Shown here: positions 1 through 8,619 of the stretch, piece by piece | Layout of the letters: every line of letters begins with the position of its first letter | Numbering within the stretch: the first letter of the stretch is position 1 | Source of the DNA: Acidobacteriota bacterium | Lineage (GTDB): Bacteria > Acidobacteriota > UBA6911 > JACOSC01 | Assembly: GCA_016179055.1 (NCBI GenBank) | Contig: JACOSC010000014.1 | Span: forward strand, 1-39,848 | Length of the DNA: 39,848 nucleotides | Direction of reading: 5' to 3' | Notes under the pieces: generated by a model | Seen by the model: the letters and a program-made list of their open reading frames with translations, nothing else | Told to the model about the DNA's origin: nothing | Databases searched by the model: none | Position numbers and translations under genes: made by a program

Positions 1-117
1 ATCGAGACGGCCAATTTCAAACGATACCGAAAGCTGTTCGACCGGTTGATTAAACTGTCTATCGAATTGTCACGATTGAAAATGGCCGCTGGGAAAAAGG
101 CTGGTCAAAGTAGCTGA
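1..117 (+). CDS. C-terminal fragment of an unidentified protein
   Basis: An open frame enters from the left edge in frame 1 and stops at TGA 115-117, giving 38 residues. The fragment is basic and probably helical (KRYRKLFDRLIKLSIELSRLK), ending in a Lys/Gly/Ser tail. Nothing in it identifies a family. The 630 bp gap after it and the promoter at 615 suggest it belongs to a different transcription unit from the glycosyltransferase locus. It could also be a chance open frame, as only 117 bases are visible. Confidence 0.4.
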   Translation: METANFKRYRKLFDRLIKLSIELSRLKMAAGKKAGQSS

Positions 118-614
118 GAACTCGTCACTCTCAAGCTATTATATTTGATATTTATTGTCCTGATGATTCTGATGACGAAGAATTCCGGGCGTACCGCTCC
201 AGCAAGTAGCTAACAACAATGGGAACCTGACTCAAAAGACCGATCCTCACAGCGTGGTAACCCGCTATGAATACGAAGATCGGCCCAGATAGGCAGAGGA
301 CCACATCGTACAATAATAATAACATGCCCGATCTCGACCACCACATTCTCGATCGGCAAATGGCTTACCTAAAAATGCCGCGACGCTAAAACACTAAGCG
401 CGGCAAGCCGCCCTTCAGAAAGATCCCCCACTGTCCGCGCGGGCTCGGGCAAGCCGTGGGGTACAAAAGGGACGGTTATCGGCGCCGGGGCTTCCCACAA
501 CCCTGTTTAACCATTTTGACACGGCCTATCGCATATAAAAAACCTGCCCAAAATAATTTACTTCGTCCTATGCTAGGCTCGTGCGGCCGAGAGCAGGCCG
601 GTCAATAAAAAGCT
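118..614. other. intergenic region, no gene supported
   Basis: No convincing coding region is seen on either strand. A 64-codon minus-strand frame (152-346) has hydrophobic stretches but no ribosome binding site or recognisable family. A small GCGGC/GCCGC hairpin without a T-run lies near 399-411. I see no RNA gene. Confidence 0.4.
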
Positions 615-643
615 TTGTCAAAACCCCAAGCATCGTATATACT
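615..643 (+). promoter_or_regulatory. sigma70-type promoter of the glycosyltransferase locus
   Basis: TTGTCA (615-620), a 17-nt spacer, then TATACT (638-643): five of six consensus bases in each box at optimal spacing. Transcription would start near 650, about 100 nt before the first glycosyltransferase at 748. Read by eye only. Confidence 0.6.
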
Positions 644-747
644 TTCCTGATGAGGGGCGCCTACTAAAGAGGAATCATACGTTCGATCTTGAGGTTAACC
701 TGACTTAGTGAATTTACGGACTCGACTCCCTGATTGGCGAAAAAGCG

Positions 748-1692
748 ATGCCGCAAGAAATTGATATATCGGTTGTTGTGCCGCTCTATAACGAAGAAGA
801 CAATGTGCGGGAATTGCACGACTCGATCAACCGCGTCTTGATAACGCTCGGCAAATCCTATGAGATACTATTCGTCGATGACGGCAGCAAAGATGCTACG
901 CTTAATAGGTTATTGGAAATTAAACAGCTTAATCCTTTGGTTAAGGTGATCAAGTTCCGCCGTAACTTCGGACAGACGGCGGCCATGTTGGCTGGATTCG
1001 ATTATTCCTGTGGCCGCGTGGTGGTAAGCCTGGACGGCGATCTGCAAAACGACCCGCAGGATATCCCTCGATTGCTGGAAAAACTTGAGAGTGGCTATGA
1101 TCTGGTCTGTGGTTGGCGCAAGAACCGTAAGGACAAGCTTATTACACGTAAGGTCCCCTCGCGGATCGCCAATGGGCTAATCAGCTTGATTACCGGTGTT
1201 CCTGTACGAGATAATGGCTGTTCTTTGAAGGCCTATCGGGGCAGCATCGTAAAGAATATCAGTCTTTACTCGGATCTGCATCGTTTTGTGCCTACAATGG
1301 CGACGTTGCTCGGCGCGCGCATTACGGAAATCCCGGTTAACCACCGGGAGCGCATACATGGTGAGAGCAAATATGGCCTTTCGCGAGTGCTGAAAGTATT
1401 GTTGGACCTGGTCGCGGTTAAGACCATTACCGGGTTTGCCAGCCAGCCCATGAAATGGTTTATCCTTATTGGATTGCCGCCGTTAATTATCGGGTTGGTC
1501 TGCGGAGGCTACGCTATTAATAGCTTCATTCGCTACGATTATCGGTCTTTGTATGTCATCCCTTCGGTGTCTTTCATTTTTATTTCGATATTCTCTTCCC
1601 TGGTTTTTTCCGGACTGGTGGCGGAAATTGTGTTGAAGACTGGAAAGTTTAAGCACGTCAAGGTTCTCTCGCGTGTTATTGAAATAAGCTAA
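748..1692 (+). CDS. GT2 family DPM-like polyprenyl-phosphate glycosyltransferase
   Basis: A 314-residue membrane-anchored glycosyltransferase of the dolichol-phosphate-mannose-synthase / ArnC / GtrB type. The family moves a sugar from a nucleotide sugar to a polyprenyl phosphate at the cytoplasmic face of the inner membrane. The GT-A fold shows the nucleotide-binding VDDGS (43-47), the metal-binding LDGDLQNDP (95-103) and a HGESKYG segment (204-210) typical of the family. Two membrane segments follow (about 236-257 and 269-296). It is the first gene behind the promoter at 615. The next gene starts 9 nt after its stop and encodes a diverged homologue. It probably makes the lipid-linked sugar used by the GT-C-like transferases downstream; the sugar cannot be read from the sequence. 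Confidence 0.9.
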   Translation: MPQEIDISVVVPLYNEEDNVRELHDSINRVLITLGKSYEILFVDDGSKDATLNRLLEIKQLNPLVKVIKFRRNFGQTAAMLAGFDYSCGRVVVSLDGDLQNDPQDIPRLLEKLESGYDLVCGWRKNRKDKLITRKVPSRIANGLISLITGVPVRDNGCSLKAYRGSIVKNISLYSDLHRFVPTMATLLGARITEIPVNHRERIHGESKYGLSRVLKVLLDLVAVKTITGFASQPMKWFILIGLPPLIIGLVCGGYAINSFIRYDYRSLYVIPSVSFIFISIFSSLVFSGLVAEIVLKTGKFKHVKVLSRVIEIS

Positions 1693-1701
1693 GCCGGTTT
1701 T

Positions 1702-2712
1702 ATGGTAACCAGAATCGATAAATCAAAATTAGAAGCTCAGCCCCAGAATAATTGCCCGGAATTGCCCATGGTCGGGCAATCGGTTAAGCTATCCGTGGTC
1801 GTGCCCGTGGTTGACCGCCACGACGACTTGGAAGATATCTTCCAGTACTTTGCCGCGGAGCTTGACAAGATCGATCCCGCCTATGAGTTTATTTTCGTCT
1901 TGGATGGCAGTCCAGACTCCGACTTTGAGGTCATACGAAAGCTCAAAGACCGGTACCCGAAAATAAAAATCATTCGCTTCGCGCGGAGCTTCGGCGAATC
2001 CATGGCGCTCAGCGTCGGCTTTGAGCGGTCACAGGGTCAATGGATTCTTACAATCCCGCCGTACTTCCAGATTGAACCCGACGGCATAGCGAAGATTATT
2101 GAGGGGCTGGAAGAGGGTTACGATTTGGTCGCCGCCTGCCGCGGCCCCCGTTTGGATTCTGTTTTAAATCGCATACAGACGGCCGGCTTCCATTGGCTGG
2201 TCTCCCGCATGATCGGTATCCACTTTCACGATTTTGGGTGCGGCGTACGCGCCATGTCACGCCGAGTCGTGCATGACTTGCACCTTTACGGCGACCTGTT
2301 CCGCTTTGTTCCCTTGCTGGCTCACAACCTGGGATTCAAAGTCAAAGAGGTATGGATCCCCCAAAGCAAGAAAGACTCGCGTTTGAAAGTATACGGTCTG
2401 GGAGTTTACCTGCGACGTTTGCTGGATATTTTTACGCTCTTCTTCTTGGTTAAATTCACACGCAAGCCGCTGCGCTTTTTTGGATTAATCGGCGCGCTCT
2501 TGACGACCATCGGGGCGGGTATTTGCGGTTATATGCTTTTTGAAAGATGGTGGGGCCCCACTCAGATTTCCAATCGCCCGCTTTTGCTGCTGGGCTCGCT
2601 GCTCATTGCTATTGGCGTGCAAGCCTTTTCCATCGGCCTGCTGGGAGAGATCATCATCTTCACGCACGCCGGCGATGAGAAAGAATATAAGGTAGACGAA
2701 TTCATAGAATAG
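1702..2712 (+). CDS. GT2-like protein lacking the DxD motif (probable pseudo-glycosyltransferase)
   Basis: A 336-residue homologue of the preceding DPM-like enzyme with the same layout: GT-A domain (about 28-235) and two C-terminal membrane segments (about 256-280 and 292-320). It has an N-terminal extension of about 25 residues. The catalytic motifs have changed. VDDGS is replaced by VLDGS (66-70), and the metal-binding block LDGDLQNDP is replaced by LTIPPYFQIEP (116-126), with no acidic pair. The rest of the fold, including RSFGESMAL (95-103) and the DFGCGVRAM core (177-185), is preserved, so this is not a decaying gene. By inference it is a catalytically altered partner or regulator of the neighbour, perhaps in a heterodimer. 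The 9-nt gap between them suggests translation from one message. Confidence 0.85.
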   Translation: MVTRIDKSKLEAQPQNNCPELPMVGQSVKLSVVVPVVDRHDDLEDIFQYFAAELDKIDPAYEFIFVLDGSPDSDFEVIRKLKDRYPKIKIIRFARSFGESMALSVGFERSQGQWILTIPPYFQIEPDGIAKIIEGLEEGYDLVAACRGPRLDSVLNRIQTAGFHWLVSRMIGIHFHDFGCGVRAMSRRVVHDLHLYGDLFRFVPLLAHNLGFKVKEVWIPQSKKDSRLKVYGLGVYLRRLLDIFTLFFLVKFTRKPLRFFGLIGALLTTIGAGICGYMLFERWWGPTQISNRPLLLLGSLLIAIGVQAFSIGLLGEIIIFTHAGDEKEYKVDEFIE

Positions 2713-2774
2713 AGGCGTAACACTTCGAGTCGTCGAAATTCAGACGTCAGGAGCATTGATAGCTGTAGAAAAAA

Positions 2775-3770
2775 ATGCTGAAAGGCCGATGCCGGTTTGC
2801 TTCGGGGTCCTACGCGCTAGACCTTCCTACTCTAATGGGCCATTCCTGGAGACAATCAGAGACCATGCCATGGGGACGATGGCTTAAAATTGGGATCACC
2901 GGTTTGATCTTGTGGTTGCTACTCGCCAAAGTAAAGTGGCCCGTTCTTGTGGGAACGCTGCACAGAGCGGATTGGCGATGGTTGCCGCTGGTATTGGCGC
3001 TGAGCCTGGCGATGCTTTTCCTACGCGCTTATAAGTGGTATGCCTTGCTCAAACAAAGTTTGCGCGAGGTGAGCTTCCGAGAGGCTTGGGTATCATTCTT
3101 AGGCGGTACTAGCCTGGGGGTGCTAACCCCGGCGCGCCTGGGGGAATTGGGAAGGTTATTTTTTCTCAAGAACCACAATAAAGCTCGCGCCGGAGAAGCG
3201 ATGATTGTGGATCGCATGTTCGATCTCTCGGTCCTACTCATTTTCGGCGCGCTCGGCGCGCTGGCGGTCCATCGACGTCTATTAGCGATCATAGTCGGAG
3301 CCTTGACCCTGATCCTACTGTTTGTAATTATGCACCCGCAGCAACTCCGTAGGCTATTTAACGGAGTGGCGCGTGTACCCGTGGTGCAACGGTGGGTGCC
3401 TCAGGTAGACATTTCTTATCAGAATATAGGGCTCCCGATGTTTGCTTGGCAACTGCTGATCACGACCATAAATTGTTTACTGGATCTGGTTTCGTTCTAT
3501 TTTCTGCTGACTGCGTTTGAAGCCGTAAGTGTTGCTCCCGTCCTATATGCCTTCCCGCTCATACTGCTCTCCAATTTGATCCCTCTTACGATCGGCGGGC
3601 TGGGCATACGCGAGGGCACGGCCATGCTGCTGTTGAGCCGGCATGGGGTATCCCCGGCGGCCGCCATTGATGCATCCTTTCTGCTTTATTTCCTTAACAC
3701 GCTGGTTCCGGGACTAGCCGGTGCACTTTGGCTATTAAAAAGGAATTTATTTCCGACGCTAAGATCCTAA
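2775..3770 (+). CDS. flippase-like / LPG-synthase transmembrane family protein (AglD-like)
   Basis: A polytopic inner-membrane protein of up to 331 residues, resembling the lysylphosphatidylglycerol-synthase transmembrane region family (COG0392, AglD-like). Supporting segments are the early RAYKWYALLKQ, the GELGRLFFLKN region and the GGLGIREGTAMLLL motif near the C-terminus. Members usually sit with DPM-like transferases in polyprenyl-linked glycosylation loci and are proposed to move or position lipid-linked sugars; the biochemistry is poorly established. The start is unsure: ATG at 2775, 2835 or 2865 are all in frame. The last falls just before the first membrane helix (WLKIGITGLILWLLLA) and is preceded by GGAG at a long spacing. 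Confidence 0.75.
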   Translation: MLKGRCRFASGSYALDLPTLMGHSWRQSETMPWGRWLKIGITGLILWLLLAKVKWPVLVGTLHRADWRWLPLVLALSLAMLFLRAYKWYALLKQSLREVSFREAWVSFLGGTSLGVLTPARLGELGRLFFLKNHNKARAGEAMIVDRMFDLSVLLIFGALGALAVHRRLLAIIVGALTLILLFVIMHPQQLRRLFNGVARVPVVQRWVPQVDISYQNIGLPMFAWQLLITTINCLLDLVSFYFLLTAFEAVSVAPVLYAFPLILLSNLIPLTIGGLGIREGTAMLLLSRHGVSPAAAIDASFLLYFLNTLVPGLAGALWLLKRNLFPTLRS

Positions 3771-3964
3771 GCGTTCATACAGGTCAAGGTGATGGCACCA
3801 CGACGTAATCCGGCAGGCCGTGCGCGGCCTTTCCTCATCCTGTGCGACTTGTGAACGCCGGCGCCAGCCAATGACCAATGGGATTGTCGGCACACTAAAG
3901 CATTACATCAAGTCTCAAGCTTCGGTCAACCACGTTCTCTGTGCTGAAAGCGTTAGCACCTTGA
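3771..3964. other. short spacer inside the glycosyltransferase locus
   Basis: 194 bases with no gene, convincing promoter or strong hairpin. It is the only sizeable gap in the plus-strand run from 748 to 10252, so an internal promoter here is possible but not visible. Confidence 0.4.
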
Positions 3965-3979
3965 TTGGAACAGGAGTTC

Positions 3980-5821
3980 ATGCAAACGTATAACAAGTTA
4001 ATTATTGGCGCCGTACTGGTCGGCCAGCTCATCGGAGTTCTTTATCTATTTCCGCCCAGAGATTGGCTCAGCCGAGAACCCATATACACAGGCGATTATC
4101 CGGCTCATTATTCTCGTTGCCTTGCCACTGCGGAATTCCTAGCCAAAACGGGACAAGTCGATGGCTACGATCCCTACCTTAAATCTGGCTACGTTATTTC
4201 CCCCTTCCTGGGCGATGGGGCGAGAATAATGCAAATTCTTACATGGTTTTTCCCGATGGCCATGAAGGTCCTTGTTTTCAAGTTGTATGTCATCGCCGTC
4301 TTCCTATTCATGCCGCTGATCCTCTACCACACGGCTCGGAACTTCGGTATGGCGGAGCGAGAAATTACCATATTGCTAACCGCGGGGTTTGTACTTTGGT
4401 GGATCCCAGCCTTTCCTTATCATCTGGCCATTTTTGGCCTGGCCACTTTTGTCTTGGCATCCTACTTAATTCTGTATTTCGCTTCCTTTCTTTACCGACT
4501 GACCACGCAGGGCGGCCTGCGGCCGCTTGTCGCGCTCGTGGCCCTGGCGCCTTTGGCCGTAATGGTTCATATGGAAAGTGTGATCTTGGTCTTTCCCCTC
4601 TTTGTCATCGCCGCCGTTTTCCTTGGACCTTCTAAGAGGATGTTCCTTTTTCTGCTCTGTGCCGTGATAGCGATCGTAGTAAATGGATTTTGGCTAGCCC
4701 CTTACCTGCGCGAGGCTTTGCCCTATTTTCTCAATTCGGCCTTCGCCGCGGCCCATCCGTCTCCCGACGACCCGACCGCCATCGTTCACCTCACAGAAAT
4801 GAATCTGCTCAAGAACGTAAGAACATTCTTTACGGGTGTGGCCTTGCCCATGGCTGTGATGGCCATCCTGGGCTTCTACCAATTGATGCGGCAAGATGGC
4901 AAGATCAAATTCATTTTCTTCTTGGTCCCTACCATCTTTTACGCGTTTTTGAATTACTTCGGTTCATTCCTGCCCGGCGTCGTGGTACTGCAGCCTCTGC
5001 GCTTTAAATTGCCCATGTTGCTCTTTCTACTTGTTCCTACGGTCATCGGCGTCAACCTGCTTTATGAGAAGGCAACCTCGCGCTCAGAGAAACTCAAGTG
5101 GGCGTTGATGCCGTCACTTCTTTTACTCGTGTGTATTGGCACCGTTTGCGCCATACCCGTCGCGCGGCCGCGTGATGATTTTAGTGCCAGACTTAGTGAA
5201 CACGGGAATAATCTATTGGATTGGATTCGGCGAAACACCAATAAAAAGGCCCGGATCTTGTTGGAAGGGGATGACCTGTCTATTCACTTGCGCAATCCCA
5301 AGTATTATGGCGGTCATTTTCCCGCGTTGATTCCGCGCTTGGTAAATAGAGAATTCATCAGCACCACATTCCCGGTGTTGGACTTCCCCGGTTTTTCCGA
5401 TGGTATTTTGTTTACCAAGGAAATTCAGAAATACGGCCTGCCGGATTTCAAAAGATATTTTGAACTATACAATATTAAATGGATCATTTGTTGGTCTGAC
5501 GCCGCCGCCACGACCTTGAGCGCTTTTCCGGAGTACATTACTCTAGTGAACAAGATCGATACACTTTTTATTTTTGAAGTGGCTCGCCTATCCTCCTTTT
5601 TTTCCCAGGGCGATGGCGAAGTGGCCGCTGATTACAGCAGGCTCCATCTTTCAAACCTAAGGGCGGAGAACGGGTCAATCATTATCAAGTACCATTGGGC
5701 GGAACAACTCAGAACTACACCCGAACGCGCGATTAACCCGATCTATTTGGATGCCGATCCCCAAGGGTTTATACAGATCCTCGATCCACCCGAATCGCTT
5801 ACCATCCGCTACGCCCCTTAA
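3980..5821 (+). CDS. polytopic membrane protein, GT-C-like (PTPS-related family)
   Basis: About 613 residues. Many hydrophobic helices fill the first two thirds (to about residue 400 of the longer form), followed by a soluble C-terminal part. The first periplasmic loop carries YTGDYPAHY. An acidic residue at this place is characteristic of GT-C glycosyltransferases and of the membrane family annotated as 6-pyruvoyl-tetrahydropterin-synthase-related. The likely role is transfer of a sugar from a polyprenyl carrier on the outer face of the inner membrane. I prefer ATG 3980, just after AGGAG (3972-3976), although that spacer is short. An in-frame TTG at 3965 would add five residues. Confidence 0.65.
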   Translation: MQTYNKLIIGAVLVGQLIGVLYLFPPRDWLSREPIYTGDYPAHYSRCLATAEFLAKTGQVDGYDPYLKSGYVISPFLGDGARIMQILTWFFPMAMKVLVFKLYVIAVFLFMPLILYHTARNFGMAEREITILLTAGFVLWWIPAFPYHLAIFGLATFVLASYLILYFASFLYRLTTQGGLRPLVALVALAPLAVMVHMESVILVFPLFVIAAVFLGPSKRMFLFLLCAVIAIVVNGFWLAPYLREALPYFLNSAFAAAHPSPDDPTAIVHLTEMNLLKNVRTFFTGVALPMAVMAILGFYQLMRQDGKIKFIFFLVPTIFYAFLNYFGSFLPGVVVLQPLRFKLPMLLFLLVPTVIGVNLLYEKATSRSEKLKWALMPSLLLLVCIGTVCAIPVARPRDDFSARLSEHGNNLLDWIRRNTNKKARILLEGDDLSIHLRNPKYYGGHFPALIPRLVNREFISTTFPVLDFPGFSDGILFTKEIQKYGLPDFKRYFELYNIKWIICWSDAAATTLSAFPEYITLVNKIDTLFIFEVARLSSFFSQGDGEVAADYSRLHLSNLRAENGSIIIKYHWAEQLRTTPERAINPIYLDADPQGFIQILDPPESLTIRYAP

Positions 5822-5866
5822 CGAGGTGAAGACGCTTGCGGATAATTGTTTGATCCGGAATATTCA

Positions 5867-7255
5867 ATGAGTCCGATTACAATCACGAGGGAGAGACGAT
5901 TTCTGCTATATGTTTTTTTCTTGGCCCTTGTTGTGCGGATAGCCTTGATGTTGGTGATGCGCTCATACGTTTTCCCCACCGAACGTGGCTATTGGGCCTA
6001 TGGCTACGAGGCGGGTAGAATTGCGGCGGCGCTCGCCCGCGGCGAGGGCTTCGCTTCCCCATTCCCTGACCCCAGTGGCCCGACCTCCTGGCTGGCGCCG
6101 ATATACCCGGCTTTGTTGGCCGCCATTTTTCGGATTTTCGGTATATATACACAGGCTTCCGCCATAGTTATCTTTGCTCTGCAATCTCTCTGCTCCGCGC
6201 TGACTTGTCTGATAAGTTATTTCATTGGTGACAGAATATTTGCTTCCAAGAAAGTCGGCCTGCTGGCCGCCGTACTGCTCGCGGTTTATCCAACGTCGAT
6301 TTGGTTTTCTATAAACTACATTTGGGATGACAGTCTGGCGGCGCTATGCATAGCGGCGGTTTTCCTGTCTTGTCTCTATTTACAAGATAAACTCACTTTT
6401 AGACGTGCGGCGATCACCGGCCTCTTGATGGGAGTCTCACTGCTGGTGAGTCCGGTAGTTCTAGCTTTTTACGCGGTGGCTTTGCCTTACGTGGGATGGC
6501 AAGCGAGGCGGTCCGAAAGGCCTGTGATAAGACCTCTGCTTGTGGCCGGCTTCGCCATGTTGTTGGTGTTGATGCCCTGGTTGGTTAGAAATTACGTGAC
6601 GTTTGGCAGGCTGGAATTTATCAAGGCCGGATTCGGTCTGGAACTGCGTATAGGCAACAATCCTCAAGCCACTGGAATGTTCGTGCAAGCCCATGGTGGG
6701 CACCTGCATCCATCTTTGGATCCGCTCGAGTTTTCCCGTTATTTGCAAATGGGAGAAGTCAAGTACAGCCAGTACTGTTACGAGGAAGCGATTTCCTTCA
6801 TCAAGGCCAACCCGACTAGATTTCTGCACTTGTCTATCAAGCGTATTGGCTACTTTTGGCTTGGCGACTGGGCCGAGCGGGAAGCCTGGCTGGGCAATTT
6901 TGGTCGCCGCGTGCCCATGGCGCTCATCCTAAAAAAGCTCGCTTATCTAGGCCCTCTGCTGTTTATGGTCATTGGACTATTCGCCGCCGGAAGAAACCGG
7001 CATAATGTCTCATTAGCCGTTCTGCTTTTTTTGACTTTTCCCGTCGTTTATTATATTACGCATGCTCTGGTTAAGTATCGTTACTATATCGATACGATAA
7101 TTGTGGTCATCGGCGCTTATGGTCTATGCCGTTTTGTCGCTTGGGCGGCGGGAATTTTGACGGGAAAACGCAGAGCACCGGAGGCTCGACCGCCCGGGGA
7201 AACTTACCACGGAAATCGTGGCGAAGGCGTTGATCGGAGTTCATCAGAGCCATGA
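5867..7255 (+). CDS. GT39-like (ArnT/PMT superfamily) membrane glycosyltransferase
   Basis: About 462 residues with a GT-C architecture: an N-terminal helix (FLLYVFFLALVVRIALMLVM), a periplasmic loop with conserved aromatic/acidic residues (YEAGRIAAALARGEGF, WLAPIYPALLA), then some ten further membrane helices. It resembles dolichyl-phosphate-mannose-protein mannosyltransferase-type enzymes, which use polyprenyl-phosphate sugars. ATG 5867 follows GGAA at 6 nt; a TTG at 5846 would add seven residues. Its stop overlaps the start of the next gene by 4 bases (ATGA), implying translational coupling. The next protein is a clear paralogue. The acceptor is unknown. Confidence 0.75.
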   Translation: MSPITITRERRFLLYVFFLALVVRIALMLVMRSYVFPTERGYWAYGYEAGRIAAALARGEGFASPFPDPSGPTSWLAPIYPALLAAIFRIFGIYTQASAIVIFALQSLCSALTCLISYFIGDRIFASKKVGLLAAVLLAVYPTSIWFSINYIWDDSLAALCIAAVFLSCLYLQDKLTFRRAAITGLLMGVSLLVSPVVLAFYAVALPYVGWQARRSERPVIRPLLVAGFAMLLVLMPWLVRNYVTFGRLEFIKAGFGLELRIGNNPQATGMFVQAHGGHLHPSLDPLEFSRYLQMGEVKYSQYCYEEAISFIKANPTRFLHLSIKRIGYFWLGDWAEREAWLGNFGRRVPMALILKKLAYLGPLLFMVIGLFAAGRNRHNVSLAVLLFLTFPVVYYITHALVKYRYYIDTIIVVIGAYGLCRFVAWAAGILTGKRRAPEARPPGETYHGNRGEGVDRSSSEP

Positions 7256-8619
7256 GCCGATCTCGTCATAGAGGTATAAGCGTGGCGAAAGATAAATGGG
7301 CCGCAATAATTGGTTGCGCCGATCCTCTCGAAAAATTTGAGCATAGCCTGGTCGTGGGAATAGTCATGCTCGGGTTGGTCCTGCGTTTGACGCTCATATT
7401 CGGCTTTTCAACCTATCGTATTTCTGATGAACAAAACCACTGGCCTTTCGGGTTTGAAACGGGTCGGGTGGCGGCGGCGCTAGTCGAGGGACGCGGCTTC
7501 AGCTCGCCCTTCCAAGAACCTACCGGGCCCACCGCCTGGTTGACACCGGGCTATCCAGCGCTGCTCGCCGTCATTTTTAAAGGCTTCGGAACGTATAGTC
7601 AAACATCGGCCATGGTCGCGCTGGCGCTTAACAGTCTGCTGGCCGCGCTGACTTGCTGGGTTTGTTGCCGACTCGGCAAAATCATATTTGGCACGAATGT
7701 CGGCTTAGGGAGCGCCGCATTCTTGGCGTTCTATCCGCCATCGATCTGGCATGCCATCAATACCATTTGGGACACAACCCTTTTCGCGCTGGCCGTTCTG
7801 TTCCTCGTCCTTTACTTATACCGCATGGCGCTAAATCCCACGGATGTGGCATCGGCCGGCGCCGGGGCGCTCATGGGAGCCCTTCTGCTGATCAATCCGG
7901 CGATTCTGCCGTTTTATTTCTTGGTTTTGGTATGGCTTTGGCTTCAACACGAGGGTGTGGTTAGGAAAAAGCTCAGGTCGTTGTGTATAATTTTAGTTTT
8001 GATGGCAACCGTGGTTAGCCCATGGATGCTTCGTAATTATTATGCGCTTGGCCGCCTTGTGCTTAAATCCAACATCGCCCTCGAGCTTAAACGTGGAAAT
8101 AATCTACAGGCTTGGCAAACGTGGCGCACACGGGATTGGGAATCTGTGCATCCGAGCATATCGGCGATTGAATTTAAGCGCTATGCTCAGATGGGAGAGA
8201 TGCCATATCTCGATCGATGTATGGAGGAGGCGCGGGAATTCATAACGAGCCATCCCAAAAAGTTTTTGCAATTGGTCATGCGCCGGCATCTCTACTTTTG
8301 GTTCGGGGAGATCAACGAAGCCAATGAGTGGACCGGCAATGTACGCGTTGGGGGGAGCATAAGCTGGATCAAAAGGCTCTGCTATTGGATCCCCCTACCG
8401 TTTTTTGTTATCGGTACATGGGCCGCCTGCCGGCAGCGTCTACGGGTTGGACTGCTTGTGCTATTGCTCGCCGGCTTTCCCATACCCTACTACATTACGC
8501 ATGTCACAAACCGATACCGTTATCCGATGGAGCCTGTCATGTTGCTCCTGGCTACTCATGGTCTCTTGGTCATACTACGAAAGTTCATCGGGAGGATGAA
8601 AAAGCGTGCCCCAGGTTAA
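7252..8619 (+). CDS. GT39-like membrane glycosyltransferase, paralogue of the preceding gene
   Basis: 455 residues, with the same landmark blocks in the same order as the gene before it: GFETGRVAAALVEGRGFSSPF, TAWLTPGYPALLA, NTIWDTTLFAL, SPWMLRNYYALGRL, LELKRGNN, FKRYAQMGEM and YYITHVTNRYRY. The pair therefore arose by tandem duplication and has diverged considerably. A hydrophilic N-terminus of about 25 residues precedes the first helix. The start overlaps the upstream stop as ATGA, and the end overlaps the next start by 14 bases, so three genes are translationally coupled. Paralogous GT-C enzymes in tandem suggest successive transfer steps on one glycan or different acceptors. Confidence 0.75.
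   Translation: MSRSRHRGISVAKDKWAAIIGCADPLEKFEHSLVVGIVMLGLVLRLTLIFGFSTYRISDEQNHWPFGFETGRVAAALVEGRGFSSPFQEPTGPTAWLTPGYPALLAVIFKGFGTYSQTSAMVALALNSLLAALTCWVCCRLGKIIFGTNVGLGSAAFLAFYPPSIWHAINTIWDTTLFALAVLFLVLYLYRMALNPTDVASAGAGALMGALLLINPAILPFYFLVLVWLWLQHEGVVRKKLRSLCIILVLMATVVSPWMLRNYYALGRLVLKSNIALELKRGNNLQAWQTWRTRDWESVHPSISAIEFKRYAQMGEMPYLDRCMEEAREFITSHPKKFLQLVMRRHLYFWFGEINEANEWTGNVRVGGSISWIKRLCYWIPLPFFVIGTWAACRQRLRVGLLVLLLAGFPIPYYITHVTNRYRYPMEPVMLLLATHGLLVILRKFIGRMKKRAPG

Noticed and set aside
152-346. 64-codon minus-strand frame with hydrophobic stretches
   Set aside because: No ribosome binding site, no family resemblance and an isolated position between an unknown gene end and a promoter.
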